Source of the DNA: Anaerolineae bacterium
Lineage (GTDB): Bacteria > Chloroflexota > Anaerolineae > Aggregatilineales > Phototrophicaceae
Direction of reading: 5' to 3'
DNA: 37,708 nucleotides
Assembly (NCBI GenBank): GCA_014879665.1
Contig: JACSRP010000116.1
Span: 1 to 37,708, forward strand
The notes under the pieces were generated by a model. It was not told where the DNA came from. It was given only the letters and a program-made list of their open reading frames with translations, and searched no databases. Positions 1-9,248 of this stretch are shown one piece after another. The stretch's first letter is position 1. Every line of letters starts with the position of its first letter. The translations under genes were made by a program, and so were the position numbers.

Positions 1-2454
1 GATACCAAATTCGTCAAGGTCTTTCAGCGCATCTTCACCCACATTGGGAATGTCGTAAGTGATTTCTTCCGGTCCCAGCTTGGTATCACGCGCTTCGACT
101 TCGTGCTTCTCAATATGAATGCTGGTGAACTTGTCGTTACGCAGCATATCTTCGCTGATCAAGAGCGCGTCTTCATAGTTTCCACCCGCCCAACTTAGAA
201 ACGCGCCAAGCACGTCATGGCCGAGCGCAAGGCTGCCCAGATAGGTGGATGAGCTGTCGGCAATGACCTGCCCCTTCGTCACCATCTGACCTTTGGTCAC
301 AATCGGGCGCTGATCTACGCAGGTAGACTGGTTGGAGCGGTTGAATTTACGCAGGCGATAAACCTGCTCGTCGCCATTTTCCAACCGGATCACGATACGG
401 TCGCCTTGAACGCTGATCACTTCACCAGCTACTTCGGACTGCAAAACCTGACCGCTGTCATAGGCCGCCTGCGATTCCATGCCGGTGCTGACAATCGGCA
501 CATCAGGCTGAAGCAGAGGAACCGCCTGACGCTGCATGTTGGACCCCATCAGCGCGCGGTTAGCGTCGTCATGTTCAAGGAACGGAATCAGCGCGGCGCT
601 GATGCCAACGATCTGGCGCGGCGCAATATCCATATAATCAACACGGCGCACGGAGATATTCAGGAATTTCTGATACAGGCGCGCGGAGACGCGATCTTCA
701 ACGAAGTTACCGCGATCATCCAGCTTAGCGTTGGCCTGCGCAACCACGAATTCATCTTCGCGATCTGCCGAGAGGTACAGAATTTCGCCGGTCACGAAGG
801 GCATAACTGGCACCTTTTCGATGCCTTTTTTCGCCAGCTTATCGGCCAGCTTGTTATCCACCACGGCGCCTTCTTCGGCGATAACCTTCTCGTTATCATC
901 CTGCACATCCTCGCGGATGATGCGCCCGATGATCTCGGGATTACTAGGAGCAAGGAACTTCTCTACCTTGCGATACGGCGTTTCGATAAAGCCATACTGA
1001 TTAACGCGCGCATAACTGGCAAGGCGGCCAATTAAGCCGATGTTCGGGCCTTCCGGCGTTTCAATCGGGCAGATGCGGCCGTAGTGGCTGTGATGCACGT
1101 CGCGTACATCGAAGCCCGCGCGTTCGCGGCGCAGGCCGCCGGGGCCAAGCGCCGAAAGCGTGCGTTTGTGGGTCAGTTCCGCCAGCGGGTTGGTCTGTTC
1201 CATGAACTGCGAAAGCTGCGATGAGCCAAAGAATTCACGGATGGCCGCCACAATTGGGCGGATGTTCACCAGCGCCACCGGGGTAACGTTATCGTTTTCA
1301 CGAATGGACATACGCTCTCGAACCACACGTTCGGTGCGGCGCAGGCCAACGCGCAGCTTATTCTGAATCAATTCGCCAACGGTTTTCACGCGGCGGTTGC
1401 CCAGATGGTCAATGTCATCTTTGCCAACCTGACCGTTATTGATCATGATCATGCGCTCGATCAGCTTGACGATATCTTTCTTCGTCACCGTGCGCACTTC
1501 CTGTGGCACGCCGCTGTTCAGGCGCTGGTTCAGCTTGTACCGGCCAACGCGCTCAAGGTCATAGCGGCGCTGATCGAACAACTGACTGGTCAAAAACTCA
1601 CGGGCGTTATCCAGCGTTGGCGGGTCACCGGGGCGCATACGACGATAGAATTCGATCAGCGCCGCCTGAGCCAGTGTTTGATCTTTCTTCAGTTCCCACT
1701 TCGGCTCGTTCTTGATGGTCGTTTCGATGTAGTGGCGATCCGGGTTGTTATCCACTTCCGCAAAGATTGCCAGCAGTTCTTCATCACTGCCCGTTTTAAT
1801 TGGCGAGAAATCTTCCGGCATCTGATCTTTCACCGCGGCCAGCGCGCGCAGCAAAATGGTGACCGGAATGGTGCGTTTACGGTTGAACTTGATCGTGAGA
1901 TAGTCGCTTTTGCGGGTTTCAAATTCCATCCACGCGCCGCGATCAGGAATCAGTTTTGAAGTCGAAAGCGCGCGCCCGGTGGTGCGCTCTTCAACCGCGT
2001 CAAAGTAGACACCAGGCGAACGAATCAACTGGCTAACGACGACGCGCTCAGTGCCGTTGATGATGAACGTGCCTTTTTCGGTCATTATTGGGAAGTCGCC
2101 CATGAAGATGTCCGAAGTGATCACTTCATCGCCGGCTTCACGGTTGACCAGACCAACGCGAATATACAGCGGCGCGGCATAAGACATGTCACGCTCAAGG
2201 CAAATTTCCTTGCTGTATTTCGGCTCTTCAAACCAGTATTTCAGGCCAAGTTCTTTTGCTTCAGGGCTGTTTCCGGGAAAATACAGCTTTAAATTACCGT
2301 TAAAGCTGTCAATCGGGCTTACCTCATCGAAAAGCTCGCCCAGTCCCTCTTCCAGAAACCAGCGAAATGATTCGAGCTGTACTTCAATAAGCGACGGCAG
2401 CTCTTGTACATCCGATAAACGTGAATAATTCTTCGTTTGGGTTAACCGCTGCAA
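1..2454 (-). CDS. rpoB: RNA polymerase beta subunit, 5' part (truncated by window start)
   Basis: This is the N-terminal 818 codons of the beta subunit, which forms one side of the catalytic cleft of RNA polymerase. The reverse-strand translation gives classic RpoB blocks: an N-terminal SLIEVQLESFRWFLEEGLGE segment, GTERVVVSQLVRSPGVYF, the rifampicin region (FFGSSQLSQFM at about residues 408-418, then EQTNPLAELTHKRTLSALG), RERAGFDVRDVHHSHYGRIC and TPEGPNIGLI. It ends in NVGEDALKDLDEFGI at the window edge. The start is a TTG at 2454; AGGAG lies seven bases upstream and the first in-frame ATG is some 75 codons later. rpoC would be expected off the left edge. No ribosomal-protein genes (rplJ, rplL) precede it; the gene has its own promoter and leader. 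Identity is certain; the start is very likely. Confidence 0.97.
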   Translation of the reverse strand, partial: MQRLTQTKNYSRLSDVQELPSLIEVQLESFRWFLEEGLGELFDEVSPIDSFNGNLKLYFPGNSPEAKELGLKYWFEEPKYSKEICLERDMSYAAPLYIRVGLVNREAGDEVITSDIFMGDFPIMTEKGTFIINGTERVVVSQLIRSPGVYFDAVEERTTGRALSTSKLIPDRGAWMEFETRKSDYLTIKFNRKRTIPVTILLRALAAVKDQMPEDFSPIKTGSDEELLAIFAEVDNNPDRHYIETTIKNEPKWELKKDQTLAQAALIEFYRRMRPGDPPTLDNAREFLTSQLFDQRRYDLERVGRYKLNQRLNSGVPQEVRTVTKKDIVKLIERMIMINNGQVGKDDIDHLGNRRVKTVGELIQNKLRVGLRRTERVVRERMSIRENDNVTPVALVNIRPIVAAIREFFGSSQLSQFMEQTNPLAELTHKRTLSALGPGGLRRERAGFDVRDVHHSHYGRICPIETPEGPNIGLIGRLASYARVNQYGFIETPYRKVEKFLAPSNPEIIGRIIREDVQDDNEKVIAEEGAVVDNKLADKLAKKGIEKVPVMPFVTGEILYLSADREDEFVVAQANAKLDDRGNFVEDRVSARLYQKFLNISVRRVDYMDIAPRQIVGISAALIPFLEHDDANRALMGSNMQRQAVPLLQPDVPIVSTGMESQAAYDSGQVLQSEVAGEVISVQGDRIVIRLENGDEQVYRLRKFNRSNQSTCVDQRPIVTKGQMVTKGQVIADSSSTYLGSLALGHDVLGAFLSWAGGNYEDALLISEDMLRNDKFTSIHIEKHEVEARDTKLGPEEITYDIPNVGEDALKDLDEFGI

Positions 2455-2500
2455 GGCACCGCTCCTCTACTTAACGAATTCTGCGATTGATGACCGCGTT

Positions 2501-2536
2501 AAACGAAAAACACAGAACACGTAATGACGGTTCTGT
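2501..2536 (-). terminator. Candidate intrinsic terminator (attenuator) in the rpoB leader
   Basis: On the minus strand, between the rpoB promoter and start codon, ACAGAAC (2536-2530) pairs with GTTCTGT (2518-2512). An inner CGT/ACG pairing extends the stem to about 10 bp around a CATT loop, with one bulged base. It is followed immediately by a T-rich run (gTTTTTcgTTT, 2511-2501). This has the form of a Rho-independent terminator inside a transcribed leader of about 148 nt, so some transcripts may end before rpoB. The hairpin is seen; regulation is inferred. Confidence 0.6.
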
Positions 2537-2608
2537 TATAAGGCAATAAGACCGGGGAAACTAGCTTCATATATTAGATTTGGAGGGTATGCTTCTATGC
2601 AAACGAGA

Positions 2609-2638
2609 ATTATACTACGGGCTTCAGATGCATGTCAA
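2609..2638 (-). promoter_or_regulatory. Sigma-A type promoter of rpoB
   Basis: Reading leftward, a perfect -35 TTGACA (2638-2633) is followed by an 18-nt spacer and a perfect -10 TATAAT (2614-2609). The start point would be near 2602, giving a leader of about 148 nt before the TTG start of rpoB. Both hexamers match consensus exactly, so this is one of the strongest promoters in the window and fits a gene needed at high level. Confidence 0.8.
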
Positions 2639-2668
2639 TCGTTTTTTCTTGCCTGTTTTCTCCCTCGT

Positions 2669-2697
2669 TTGCCAATTACCGCCCGATCAACTATGCT
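2669..2697 (+). promoter_or_regulatory. Probable promoter of the Ser/Thr kinase gene
   Basis: TTGCCA (2669-2674), a 17-nt spacer and TATGCT (2692-2697) lie 46 bases before the kinase ATG. It is back to back with the rpoB promoter, so the two genes are divergently transcribed from one intergenic region. Confidence 0.5.
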
Positions 2698-2743
2698 ACT
2701 AGCTTGTTCATCACTCTTCGCCCGAAGTATGGAAATCTGAGAA

Positions 2744-5326
2744 ATGCCGGACGCGAAGCCAGATAAACAAATGCTCGGCCAATACGAACTGCGCGATTTG
2801 TTAGGTCAGGGCGGGATGGGGTCTGTCTATCGCGCTTTTCAGGCGAACCTCAAGCGCGAAGTGGCCGTTAAAGTGCTGCCCCCGCATCTGGCCGTCAGCC
2901 TCGGTTACATTGAACGCTTCACCCGCGAAGCCGAAACCGCCGCCAGCCTTGAACACGCCCACATCGTCCCGGTTTACGACTACGGCGCCACTAAAGAAGC
3001 CTCTTACATCGTGATGCGTCTGCTCACCGGCGGCACGCTTTCAGAACGCGCGCAGCAGCACCGGCTGGCGGGTCATGAGACGATTTCGCTGTCTGAAGTT
3101 GCCGACATTCTCAAGCAGATCGCCAGCGCGCTGGATTATGCCCACAGTCGGGGCGTGATCCACCGGGATATTAAGCCCGGCAACATCATGTTTGACAATC
3201 AGGGCAGCGCATATCTGACCGATTTCGGCATCGCGCGGCTGATGGAGTCCAGCACCAATCTGACCGGCACCGGGGCAACACTGGGTACACCGCTGTACAT
3301 GTCGCCAGAGCAGTGGCGCGGAGAAGTGATTACCCCCGCTTCTGATCAATATGCGGTGGCGGTGATGATTTATCAGTTAATCACCGGGCATACTCCCTTT
3401 GAAGCGGACACCCCGTATGCCTTGATGAACAAACATATTCACGAGCCGCCCACCCCGCCGCAGGCCTATCGCAGCGATATTCCTGAATCGGTCACGACTG
3501 TCTTAAACCGGGCGCTGTCGAAAAATCCATTAGAACGCTTTCCAACAGTGACCTTATTCGCGCAAACCTTTAGCGCAGCGGTCGCCAGCAGTCAGGAAGA
3601 ATCCACTCAGTTTTTACTGTTTAAAGTCAGTCATACTCAGACAAACGCGCCGCTGCCCGTTGAGACCCCAGTTGTCGCTGCGACGCCACCGCCGCCGCGC
3701 AAGCCGTTTTATCGCAGCCCGCTAGTATGGGCGGCGGCGTTCGTCGTCTTATTAGTTGCGGGAATGGCCGCCTTGTTGATTTCGCAGGAGCAGCGTACCG
3801 TCGCCTTGACCGACTCGCTGACGCAAACTGCGATTGCCTTAGCGCCAACACAGGCGAATATAGAGACGAACACGATTGAAAGCTCCGCCACGGGCGAAAC
3901 GCCTGTTATCACACTGACTTTTACAGGGACACCCGCGCCGCCAACAGTCACAGAGACAGCGCCGCCGCCGTCCAGCACGTTTTCACCTACGCACACCAAT
4001 ACGGCGATAGTTCCGAGTGTCACCCTGATTCCAACGACAGCCGTGCCTACCGTCAATCCTGCGGTCATCGCGCAAAACACTCAGAACTTCATTCAAAGCG
4101 CAACGGCCAAACAATGGACTCATACACCCACGCTTGATGCCACCGCGACTTTTAACGCGCTGTTTGAAGCTGGATTAACGCAAACCGCCGCGCTCTGGAC
4201 AGATACGCCGGTGCCAGCATCACCGACCCAAACGCCAACATCTTCACCGACGCTGATGCCCCCGCCGGAGGCTGCATTTTCAGCTGATCCTGCGCTTGGC
4301 GCGGCGCCCTTACTGGTGAGATTTATAAACCGGTCTACAGGTAACATCACGTCCTATCATTGGGATTTCGGAGATGGCATCTCCAGCAGCGATAGAGAGT
4401 CGCAGCATCGCTATACAACGTCGGGAATTTATAGCGTGTTGTTAACCGTCAGTGGGCCGGGCGGCAGCAGCAGCACCCAGACGACAGTCCTTGTGAGTGT
4501 GCCGACGATTGCGCCGCGCCCTACGGATACGCCGCTTCCTCTAGCGCTGTCGGTCATTACACAGAACGAGAGATGGACGCCTCTCTACCATGCCTTTAAC
4601 GGATTAGAGATGGTGTTAGTGCCAGCAGGCTGCTTTCAGCTAGGCAGCAGTGAAGCCGAAATTGACGCTGCCTTCGCCCAATGTGAAGTTGATCTCGGTG
4701 CGGGCAGCTGCCAGCATGTATGGTTTGAGAAAGAAACACCACAAACGCAAATCTGCTTTGAGCACCCGTTCTGGATCGCCTACTCTGAAACGACGAACGG
4801 CCAGTATGGAAGCGCATCCGGGCAATTTGCAGAGACCAGCGACAACATGCCCCGCGACAGTGTAAGCTGGTTCGCCGCCGCCGAATTCTGCGCGGCACGG
4901 GGAATGCGTCTGCCCTCTGAAGCCGAATGGGAATATGCAGCGCGCGGGCCGGATAACCTGCTCTATCCCTGGGGAGATAGTTTTGACAGCCTCAGCGCGG
5001 CCTATACAGGCAATGCTTCTGGCACTGAGCGGGTTGGCATCCGACTAAGGGGATTATCATGGGTGGGCGCAGTAGATATGGCCGGGAACCTGCGTGAATG
5101 GACGAGTACCATCTTCAGGGCATACCCTTATGATGCTGCGGATGGCCGCGAATCGCTGATCAGCACTGTTGATGACCGGGTAGTGCGCGGCGGTTCATGG
5201 TACGTGATCCCGGTCAGTCTGCGCATGGCTGATCGCGTGAATGTGCCGCCGGCAACCGTAGATTGGAATATCGGTTTCCGCTGCACGCGCGATTTTCAGT
5301 TGAGCGATCTCGCCGGAATCGAGTAA
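2744..5326 (+). CDS. Membrane Ser/Thr protein kinase with PKD and FGE-sulfatase-like extracellular domains
   Basis: An 860-residue PknB-type kinase. The N-terminal kinase domain (about 14-285) has the glycine loop GQGGMG (21-26), Lys43 in VAVKVL, HRDIKPGN with Asp142, Lys144 and Asn147, DFG at 160-162 and the MSPEQW activation-loop end, so it looks active. A single membrane segment follows at about 326-347, then a long Thr/Pro-rich linker, a PKD-type Ig-like domain (about 507-585, WDFGDG) and a C-terminal FGE/SUMF1-like domain (about 620-855, with RLPSEAEWEYAARG and VRGGSW). The layout is a cytoplasmic kinase with an outward-facing sensor. Where active FGE enzymes have two catalytic cysteines after GGS(W/Y), this chain reads YVIPVSLR, so the domain is probably non-catalytic and may bind a ligand. 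It is divergent from rpoB. The kinase assignment is firm; the signal is unknown. Confidence 0.93.
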   Translation: MPDAKPDKQMLGQYELRDLLGQGGMGSVYRAFQANLKREVAVKVLPPHLAVSLGYIERFTREAETAASLEHAHIVPVYDYGATKEASYIVMRLLTGGTLSERAQQHRLAGHETISLSEVADILKQIASALDYAHSRGVIHRDIKPGNIMFDNQGSAYLTDFGIARLMESSTNLTGTGATLGTPLYMSPEQWRGEVITPASDQYAVAVMIYQLITGHTPFEADTPYALMNKHIHEPPTPPQAYRSDIPESVTTVLNRALSKNPLERFPTVTLFAQTFSAAVASSQEESTQFLLFKVSHTQTNAPLPVETPVVAATPPPPRKPFYRSPLVWAAAFVVLLVAGMAALLISQEQRTVALTDSLTQTAIALAPTQANIETNTIESSATGETPVITLTFTGTPAPPTVTETAPPPSSTFSPTHTNTAIVPSVTLIPTTAVPTVNPAVIAQNTQNFIQSATAKQWTHTPTLDATATFNALFEAGLTQTAALWTDTPVPASPTQTPTSSPTLMPPPEAAFSADPALGAAPLLVRFINRSTGNITSYHWDFGDGISSSDRESQHRYTTSGIYSVLLTVSGPGGSSSTQTTVLVSVPTIAPRPTDTPLPLALSVITQNERWTPLYHAFNGLEMVLVPAGCFQLGSSEAEIDAAFAQCEVDLGAGSCQHVWFEKETPQTQICFEHPFWIAYSETTNGQYGSASGQFAETSDNMPRDSVSWFAAAEFCAARGMRLPSEAEWEYAARGPDNLLYPWGDSFDSLSAAYTGNASGTERVGIRLRGLSWVGAVDMAGNLREWTSTIFRAYPYDAADGRESLISTVDDRVVRGGSWYVIPVSLRMADRVNVPPATVDWNIGFRCTRDFQLSDLAGIE

Positions 5327-5397
5327 GAGATCGCCCCCTTCATGCTGCAAATAATTACGCGCGTTGGCATCCTGCTGCACTAAACGTTTCATATTCA

Positions 5398-5427
5398 TTG
5401 CCAGAGGTTGTATTAATTCTGTATACT
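5398..5427 (+). promoter_or_regulatory. Probable promoter of the dnaG-rpoD operon
   Basis: TTGCCA (5398-5403), an 18-nt spacer and TATACT (5422-5427) precede dnaG by about 30 bases. GGAG at 5444-5447 is the ribosome-binding site. No terminator is evident between the kinase stop and here, so read-through is also possible. Confidence 0.5.
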
Positions 5428-5456
5428 TAATACCCTTCAAGCTGGAGAGTTAATTG

Positions 5457-7493
5457 ATGTCTGCGGTAGACGAGATCAAAGCAAAACTCGATATCGTCGC
5501 ATATATCCAGCGAACGGTACCCCTGAAGCGCGCGGGGCGCGTTTATAAAGCCCCCTGCCCCTTTCATAATGAACGTACGCCTAGTTTTGTAGTCAACCCC
5601 GATACGCAGTCATGGCGCTGCTTCGGCGCCTGCGCTGAAGGCGGCGATCTTTTCAAGTTCGCCATGAAGCAAAATGGCTGGTCATTCCGCGAAGCACTGG
5701 AAGAACTGGGGCGCATGGCAGGCGTGGAAGTGCGCCCGCAAACGCCAGAGCAGCGCGATTATGAGGATGCCAATGACCGCCTGCGGGGTATGATCAAGAC
5801 CGCTGCCGATTTCTTCCACGAGCATCTACTTGATACGGCTAATTCTGCCGCGGTACGGGCGCTCAAGTATACCCGCGAGAAACGCGCGCTGACCGATGAA
5901 ACCATCGCAAAATTTCAGATCGGCTATGCGCCCGCCAGTTGGGATGCACTGCTTTCTACGCTGACGAATATGGGCTACAGCGAAAACGATCTGGTGCTGG
6001 CGGGGCTGGTACGGCGCAATGAAGAAGGCCGGGTTTACGACGCTTTCCGCAGCCGGTTGATGATCCCGATTCGTGATGAGCGAGGGCGAATGGTTGGTTT
6101 TGGCGCGCGGGCGCTGGCGGCAGAAGACAACCCGAAATACCTAAACTCGCCACAATCGCCCATTTTTGACAAAAGCAAGCTGTTGTTCGCGCTGAATTTC
6201 GCCGCGCCGGCCATTCGTGAAAGTGAAACGGTGGTGATCGTTGAAGGCTATCTGGACGCGATTCAGGCGCATCAGGCGGGTTATGGCAATATCGTCGCGC
6301 AGATGGGCACCGCCTTAACCGAGTCTCAAATCAAGCTGGTGGCGCCGCGCTGGGCAACTAAGGTTGTACTGGCGCTCGATTCGGATGCCGCCGGGCAGAA
6401 CGCAACCCGCCGGAGTTTGGAAGTTGCCCGCGCCACCCTGCAAGCCGACTACGCCGGAAGGCTAGGCGTCGAATTCCGCGTGCTGAGTGTGCCGGATGCC
6501 AAAGACCCGGATGACTTCATCCGCGAAAATCCGCAGATGTGGCCGCAGATAGTTGAGGCGGCCATCCCGGTTGCAGATTTTGTGATCGGCATGGAAGCCG
6601 ACGCCTTAAACGAAAACCCAAGCATCCAAGAGCGCGAAGCCGCGGTGCGCCGTCTGCTGCCCATCCTCTCCGCTTCCGAAGATGATCTTTACCGTTCATC
6701 TAACCTGCAAAAGCTGGCGATTCGCTTCAAGCTGCAAGAACGCGACCTGCTGATGTGGATGAGCGACCAGCCACAACCCACACAGGCTAAAGCCCCGCGC
6801 CAACCTGTGGATGAGCCGCCGCCCAATTTTGCGGATGGCGATCCTCTGGTTGTGTTGGAACCGGCTGCGCCCAAGATTCGGGATATTGTGCCTTCCGAAA
6901 CGGATATGGAAGCCTACTGCCTGCGCGCGCTGTTTACACAGCCGGATGCTTATTACGCGATCAACCGCAAACTGAGGGAACTGGCGGCGCAGCTTCCGGG
7001 GGGTTCAAAAGCCGCATTAGATGACTTTTCCACAGAAGATTTTTCGCGAACAGCCTACCGGGTATTGATGCAAAACTTTGAAGATGCGCTGGCACAGGAC
7101 GAGATCGAGTTTGTAGAATATTTACGACAGAATCTTGATGATTCGCTTCTGAACGAATTGGATGCCATTATGTTAGACCAGCACGAGGCATATGCACTGC
7201 GGGTGGGGCAGCGTTTGCCCGGCGATCTTGCTGCGAGCATCAAGGCCAGTGAGCGCCAGCAGATGCTTCTAGATATCAATGCTGAACTGGTCGAAATGGC
7301 GCTGAGGCTGCGCGAACGGAGGCTTTCGCGCGAGCGGCAGGAATTAGCATATCTTGAAATTGAAGGCGAAAATGCCGTCGCACTGCAAGAACTTGCGATG
7401 TCCTCGCTTCACGCTAAACGGCTTATTGACATGGAGATAAGCAGGCAGCTTCACGCATGGCAGTATTCGAACGCAGCAAAGCGCAGCCAATAG
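5457..7493 (+). CDS. dnaG: DNA primase
   Basis: Primase that makes RNA primers for Okazaki fragments; 678 residues, somewhat longer than the usual ~600. The N-terminal CHC2 zinc-binding domain has Cys34, His37, Cys55 and Cys59 (CPFH...CFGAC). The catalytic core includes the GARAL/NPKYLNSPQ region and a TOPRIM domain (VVIVEGYLDA near 259, then ALDSDAAG). The C-terminal ~250 residues are a divergent helical region, the part that contacts DnaB in known primases. A TTG lies directly before the chosen ATG; ATG at 5457 has GGAG nine bases upstream and is preferred. rpoD follows after 24 bases, the classic macromolecular-synthesis pairing, here without rpsU. Confident. Confidence 0.96.
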   Translation: MSAVDEIKAKLDIVAYIQRTVPLKRAGRVYKAPCPFHNERTPSFVVNPDTQSWRCFGACAEGGDLFKFAMKQNGWSFREALEELGRMAGVEVRPQTPEQRDYEDANDRLRGMIKTAADFFHEHLLDTANSAAVRALKYTREKRALTDETIAKFQIGYAPASWDALLSTLTNMGYSENDLVLAGLVRRNEEGRVYDAFRSRLMIPIRDERGRMVGFGARALAAEDNPKYLNSPQSPIFDKSKLLFALNFAAPAIRESETVVIVEGYLDAIQAHQAGYGNIVAQMGTALTESQIKLVAPRWATKVVLALDSDAAGQNATRRSLEVARATLQADYAGRLGVEFRVLSVPDAKDPDDFIRENPQMWPQIVEAAIPVADFVIGMEADALNENPSIQEREAAVRRLLPILSASEDDLYRSSNLQKLAIRFKLQERDLLMWMSDQPQPTQAKAPRQPVDEPPPNFADGDPLVVLEPAAPKIRDIVPSETDMEAYCLRALFTQPDAYYAINRKLRELAAQLPGGSKAALDDFSTEDFSRTAYRVLMQNFEDALAQDEIEFVEYLRQNLDDSLLNELDAIMLDQHEAYALRVGQRLPGDLAASIKASERQQMLLDINAELVEMALRLRERRLSRERQELAYLEIEGENAVALQELAMSSLHAKRLIDMEISRQLHAWQYSNAAKRSQ

Positions 7494-7517
7494 TTAAGGA
7501 TATTCCGGGAAACGCGA

Positions 7518-9179
7518 ATGCCAAAACGACGGAATAAATCAGAGTTAAGCAGCAAGCCAGAGGGGTATCCGCCTTCAGCGGGAGATGACACCGACGAAAT
7601 GGATCATGGGGAATTCGAATTCGAGGACGAAGCAGATGATGACTTCGGAGACGAAGACAATGGTCTTTATGAGCGTGGTGGCGATAAAGAAGATGACCTG
7701 CTGGACATCCCGTTAAACGACGCCGATGATCTATATGATCTCGATGATGAGCACATGTTTGAATCGGCACGCGCAGATCGCGAAGTGCTGGCCGATGATC
7801 CTGTACGCATGTATCTCAAGGAAATCGGGCAGGTTCCACTACTGGATACCAACCGTGAAACATGGTTGAGCACGCAAATCGCCACTGAACGACTGCTGGA
7901 AGAATTGACCGATCAGGAAAGCCGCCCGGCTGCTGTCGATGCAGATGGGCTTCCCCCACCACGGAAAATTATTGAAGCCGCATACCGGCGCGTTGCCGAA
8001 AGCTGGAGTGAGGCCGATCGCATGGCGGCGCAATTCAAAGTAAACCCGCCCGATTTGAAAGCCATCATTGAAGAAGTGCAGGCGGTCAATGAGGACTGGA
8101 ACGTAACCAAGCAATCTTACATGCGTGATTTTCTGCGCCAGCGCGAATGGGGACGCGACGAGCCATGGAACGAACTGGCGCGGCGGTTATTTGATGTGTT
8201 TCATGGGCTGTGCCTGATCCCCTACGGGGAACAAATTAAGCTGCGCCGTTATTTCATTGATCACGGCGTGATCGCGCCGCTTGAGCAGTTTAACGAGTGG
8301 TTAATGGCCGATGAATTCGGTCTTGAAGATCTGCCTGAACTGTATCGAAAGGTGGATCAAAAGTCGCTGGATGCAGTCGAAGCACTAACCCGCGCCAACT
8401 TGCGATTAGTGGTCAGCGTCGCCAAGCGTTACATGGGGCGCGGCATTAACTTCCTTGATCTGATTCAGGAAGGCAATATCGGCCTGCTGCGCGCGGTACA
8501 AAAATTTGACCATACCCGCGGCTTCAAATTCAGCACTTATGCAACATGGTGGATTCGTCAGGCGATCAGCCGCGCAATTGCCGATCAGGCGCGCACGATA
8601 CGCATTCCTGTACATATGGTCGAAACCATCAACCGGCTCACGCGCATTCAGCGCCAGCTAACGCAGGAACTGGGCGCAGAGCCAACCGCCGAGCAAATGG
8701 CGCTGGAGATGGATTTTTTGACGCCGGAAGAAACCGAAGCCATCAAACTAATTCGCCGCGACGGCGCGCGCATGGATCCCGGCCTTCAGCGCAAACTGCG
8801 CCGCGCCGCGCAAAAGGTGCGCAAAATCATGCGGCTCAGTCAGGAACCGATGAGCCTTGAGACCCCTATCGGGCAAGAAGATAACAGCCTGTTGGGTGAT
8901 TTCATTGAGGACGATAAAGTTTTAGGCCCTGTAGACGCCGCCAGCAAGCAGCTTCTGAAAGAACAGATCAAGTCGGCGCTGGGCGTCTTGAGCGAGCGTG
9001 AGCGCGATGTACTGGTAATGCGCTTTGGCTTGAAAGACGGGCAGGATCATACGCTGGAAGAAGTGGGCAAGGAGTTTGGCGTCACCCGCGAGCGCATCCG
9101 CCAGATTGAAGCCAAAGCCCTGCGCAAGCTGCGCCATCCCACCCGCAGCCGGCAGCTGCGCGATTATCTGGAGATGTAG
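7518..9179 (+). CDS. rpoD: Housekeeping RNA polymerase sigma factor (sigma-70/SigA)
   Basis: Primary sigma factor, 553 residues, which directs core polymerase to -35/-10 promoters. An acidic N-terminus of about 90 residues, rich in Asp/Glu, stands where region 1.1 is expected. Region 1.2 begins at about 93 ([18 protein letters not shown]). A non-conserved insert of roughly 150 residues precedes region 2. Region 2 (about 289-370) has [25 protein letters not shown] and [10 protein letters not shown]. Region 3 follows, and region 4 (about 490-553) carries [14 protein letters not shown] and the helix-turn-helix [17 protein letters not shown]. It is co-transcribed with dnaG. The many TTGxxx/TATAAT promoters in this window are its expected targets. 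Confidence 0.97.
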   Translation: MPKRRNKSELSSKPEGYPPSAGDDTDEMDHGEFEFEDEADDDFGDEDNGLYERGGDKEDDLLDIPLNDADDLYDLDDEHMFESARADREVLADDPVRMYLKEIGQVPLLDTNRETWLSTQIATERLLEELTDQESRPAAVDADGLPPPRKIIEAAYRRVAESWSEADRMAAQFKVNPPDLKAIIEEVQAVNEDWNVTKQSYMRDFLRQREWGRDEPWNELARRLFDVFHGLCLIPYGEQIKLRRYFIDHGVIAPLEQFNEWLMADEFGLEDLPELYRKVDQKSLDAVEALTRANLRLVVSVAKRYMGRGINFLDLIQEGNIGLLRAVQKFDHTRGFKFSTYATWWIRQAISRAIADQARTIRIPVHMVETINRLTRIQRQLTQELGAEPTAEQMALEMDFLTPEETEAIKLIRRDGARMDPGLQRKLRRAAQKVRKIMRLSQEPMSLETPIGQEDNSLLGDFIEDDKVLGPVDAASKQLLKEQIKSALGVLSERERDVLVMRFGLKDGQDHTLEEVGKEFGVTRERIRQIEAKALRKLRHPTRSRQLRDYLEM

Positions 9180-9204
9180 GTTTACTAGAAGTTAAAAGGT
9201 GAAG

Positions 9205-9248
9205 GTTAAAGGTGCTAAAAAATGGATGAATCATTTTTAACCTTTAAC
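9205..9248. terminator. Bidirectional terminator between rpoD and the convergent lipoprotein gene
   Basis: GTTAAAGGT (9205-9213) pairs with ACCTTTAAC (9240-9248). Inside it, TAAAAAATG (9216-9224) pairs with CATTTTTA (9232-9239) around a short GATGAAT-like loop. The long AT-rich stem can serve both strands. It includes the TAA stop codon of the lipoprotein gene (9244-9246). Confidence 0.7.

Noticed and set aside
406..1959. Plus-strand reading frames of 184-209 codons opposite rpoB
   Set aside because: They are antisense shadows of rpoB, whose frame is open across the whole region and matches the family throughout.
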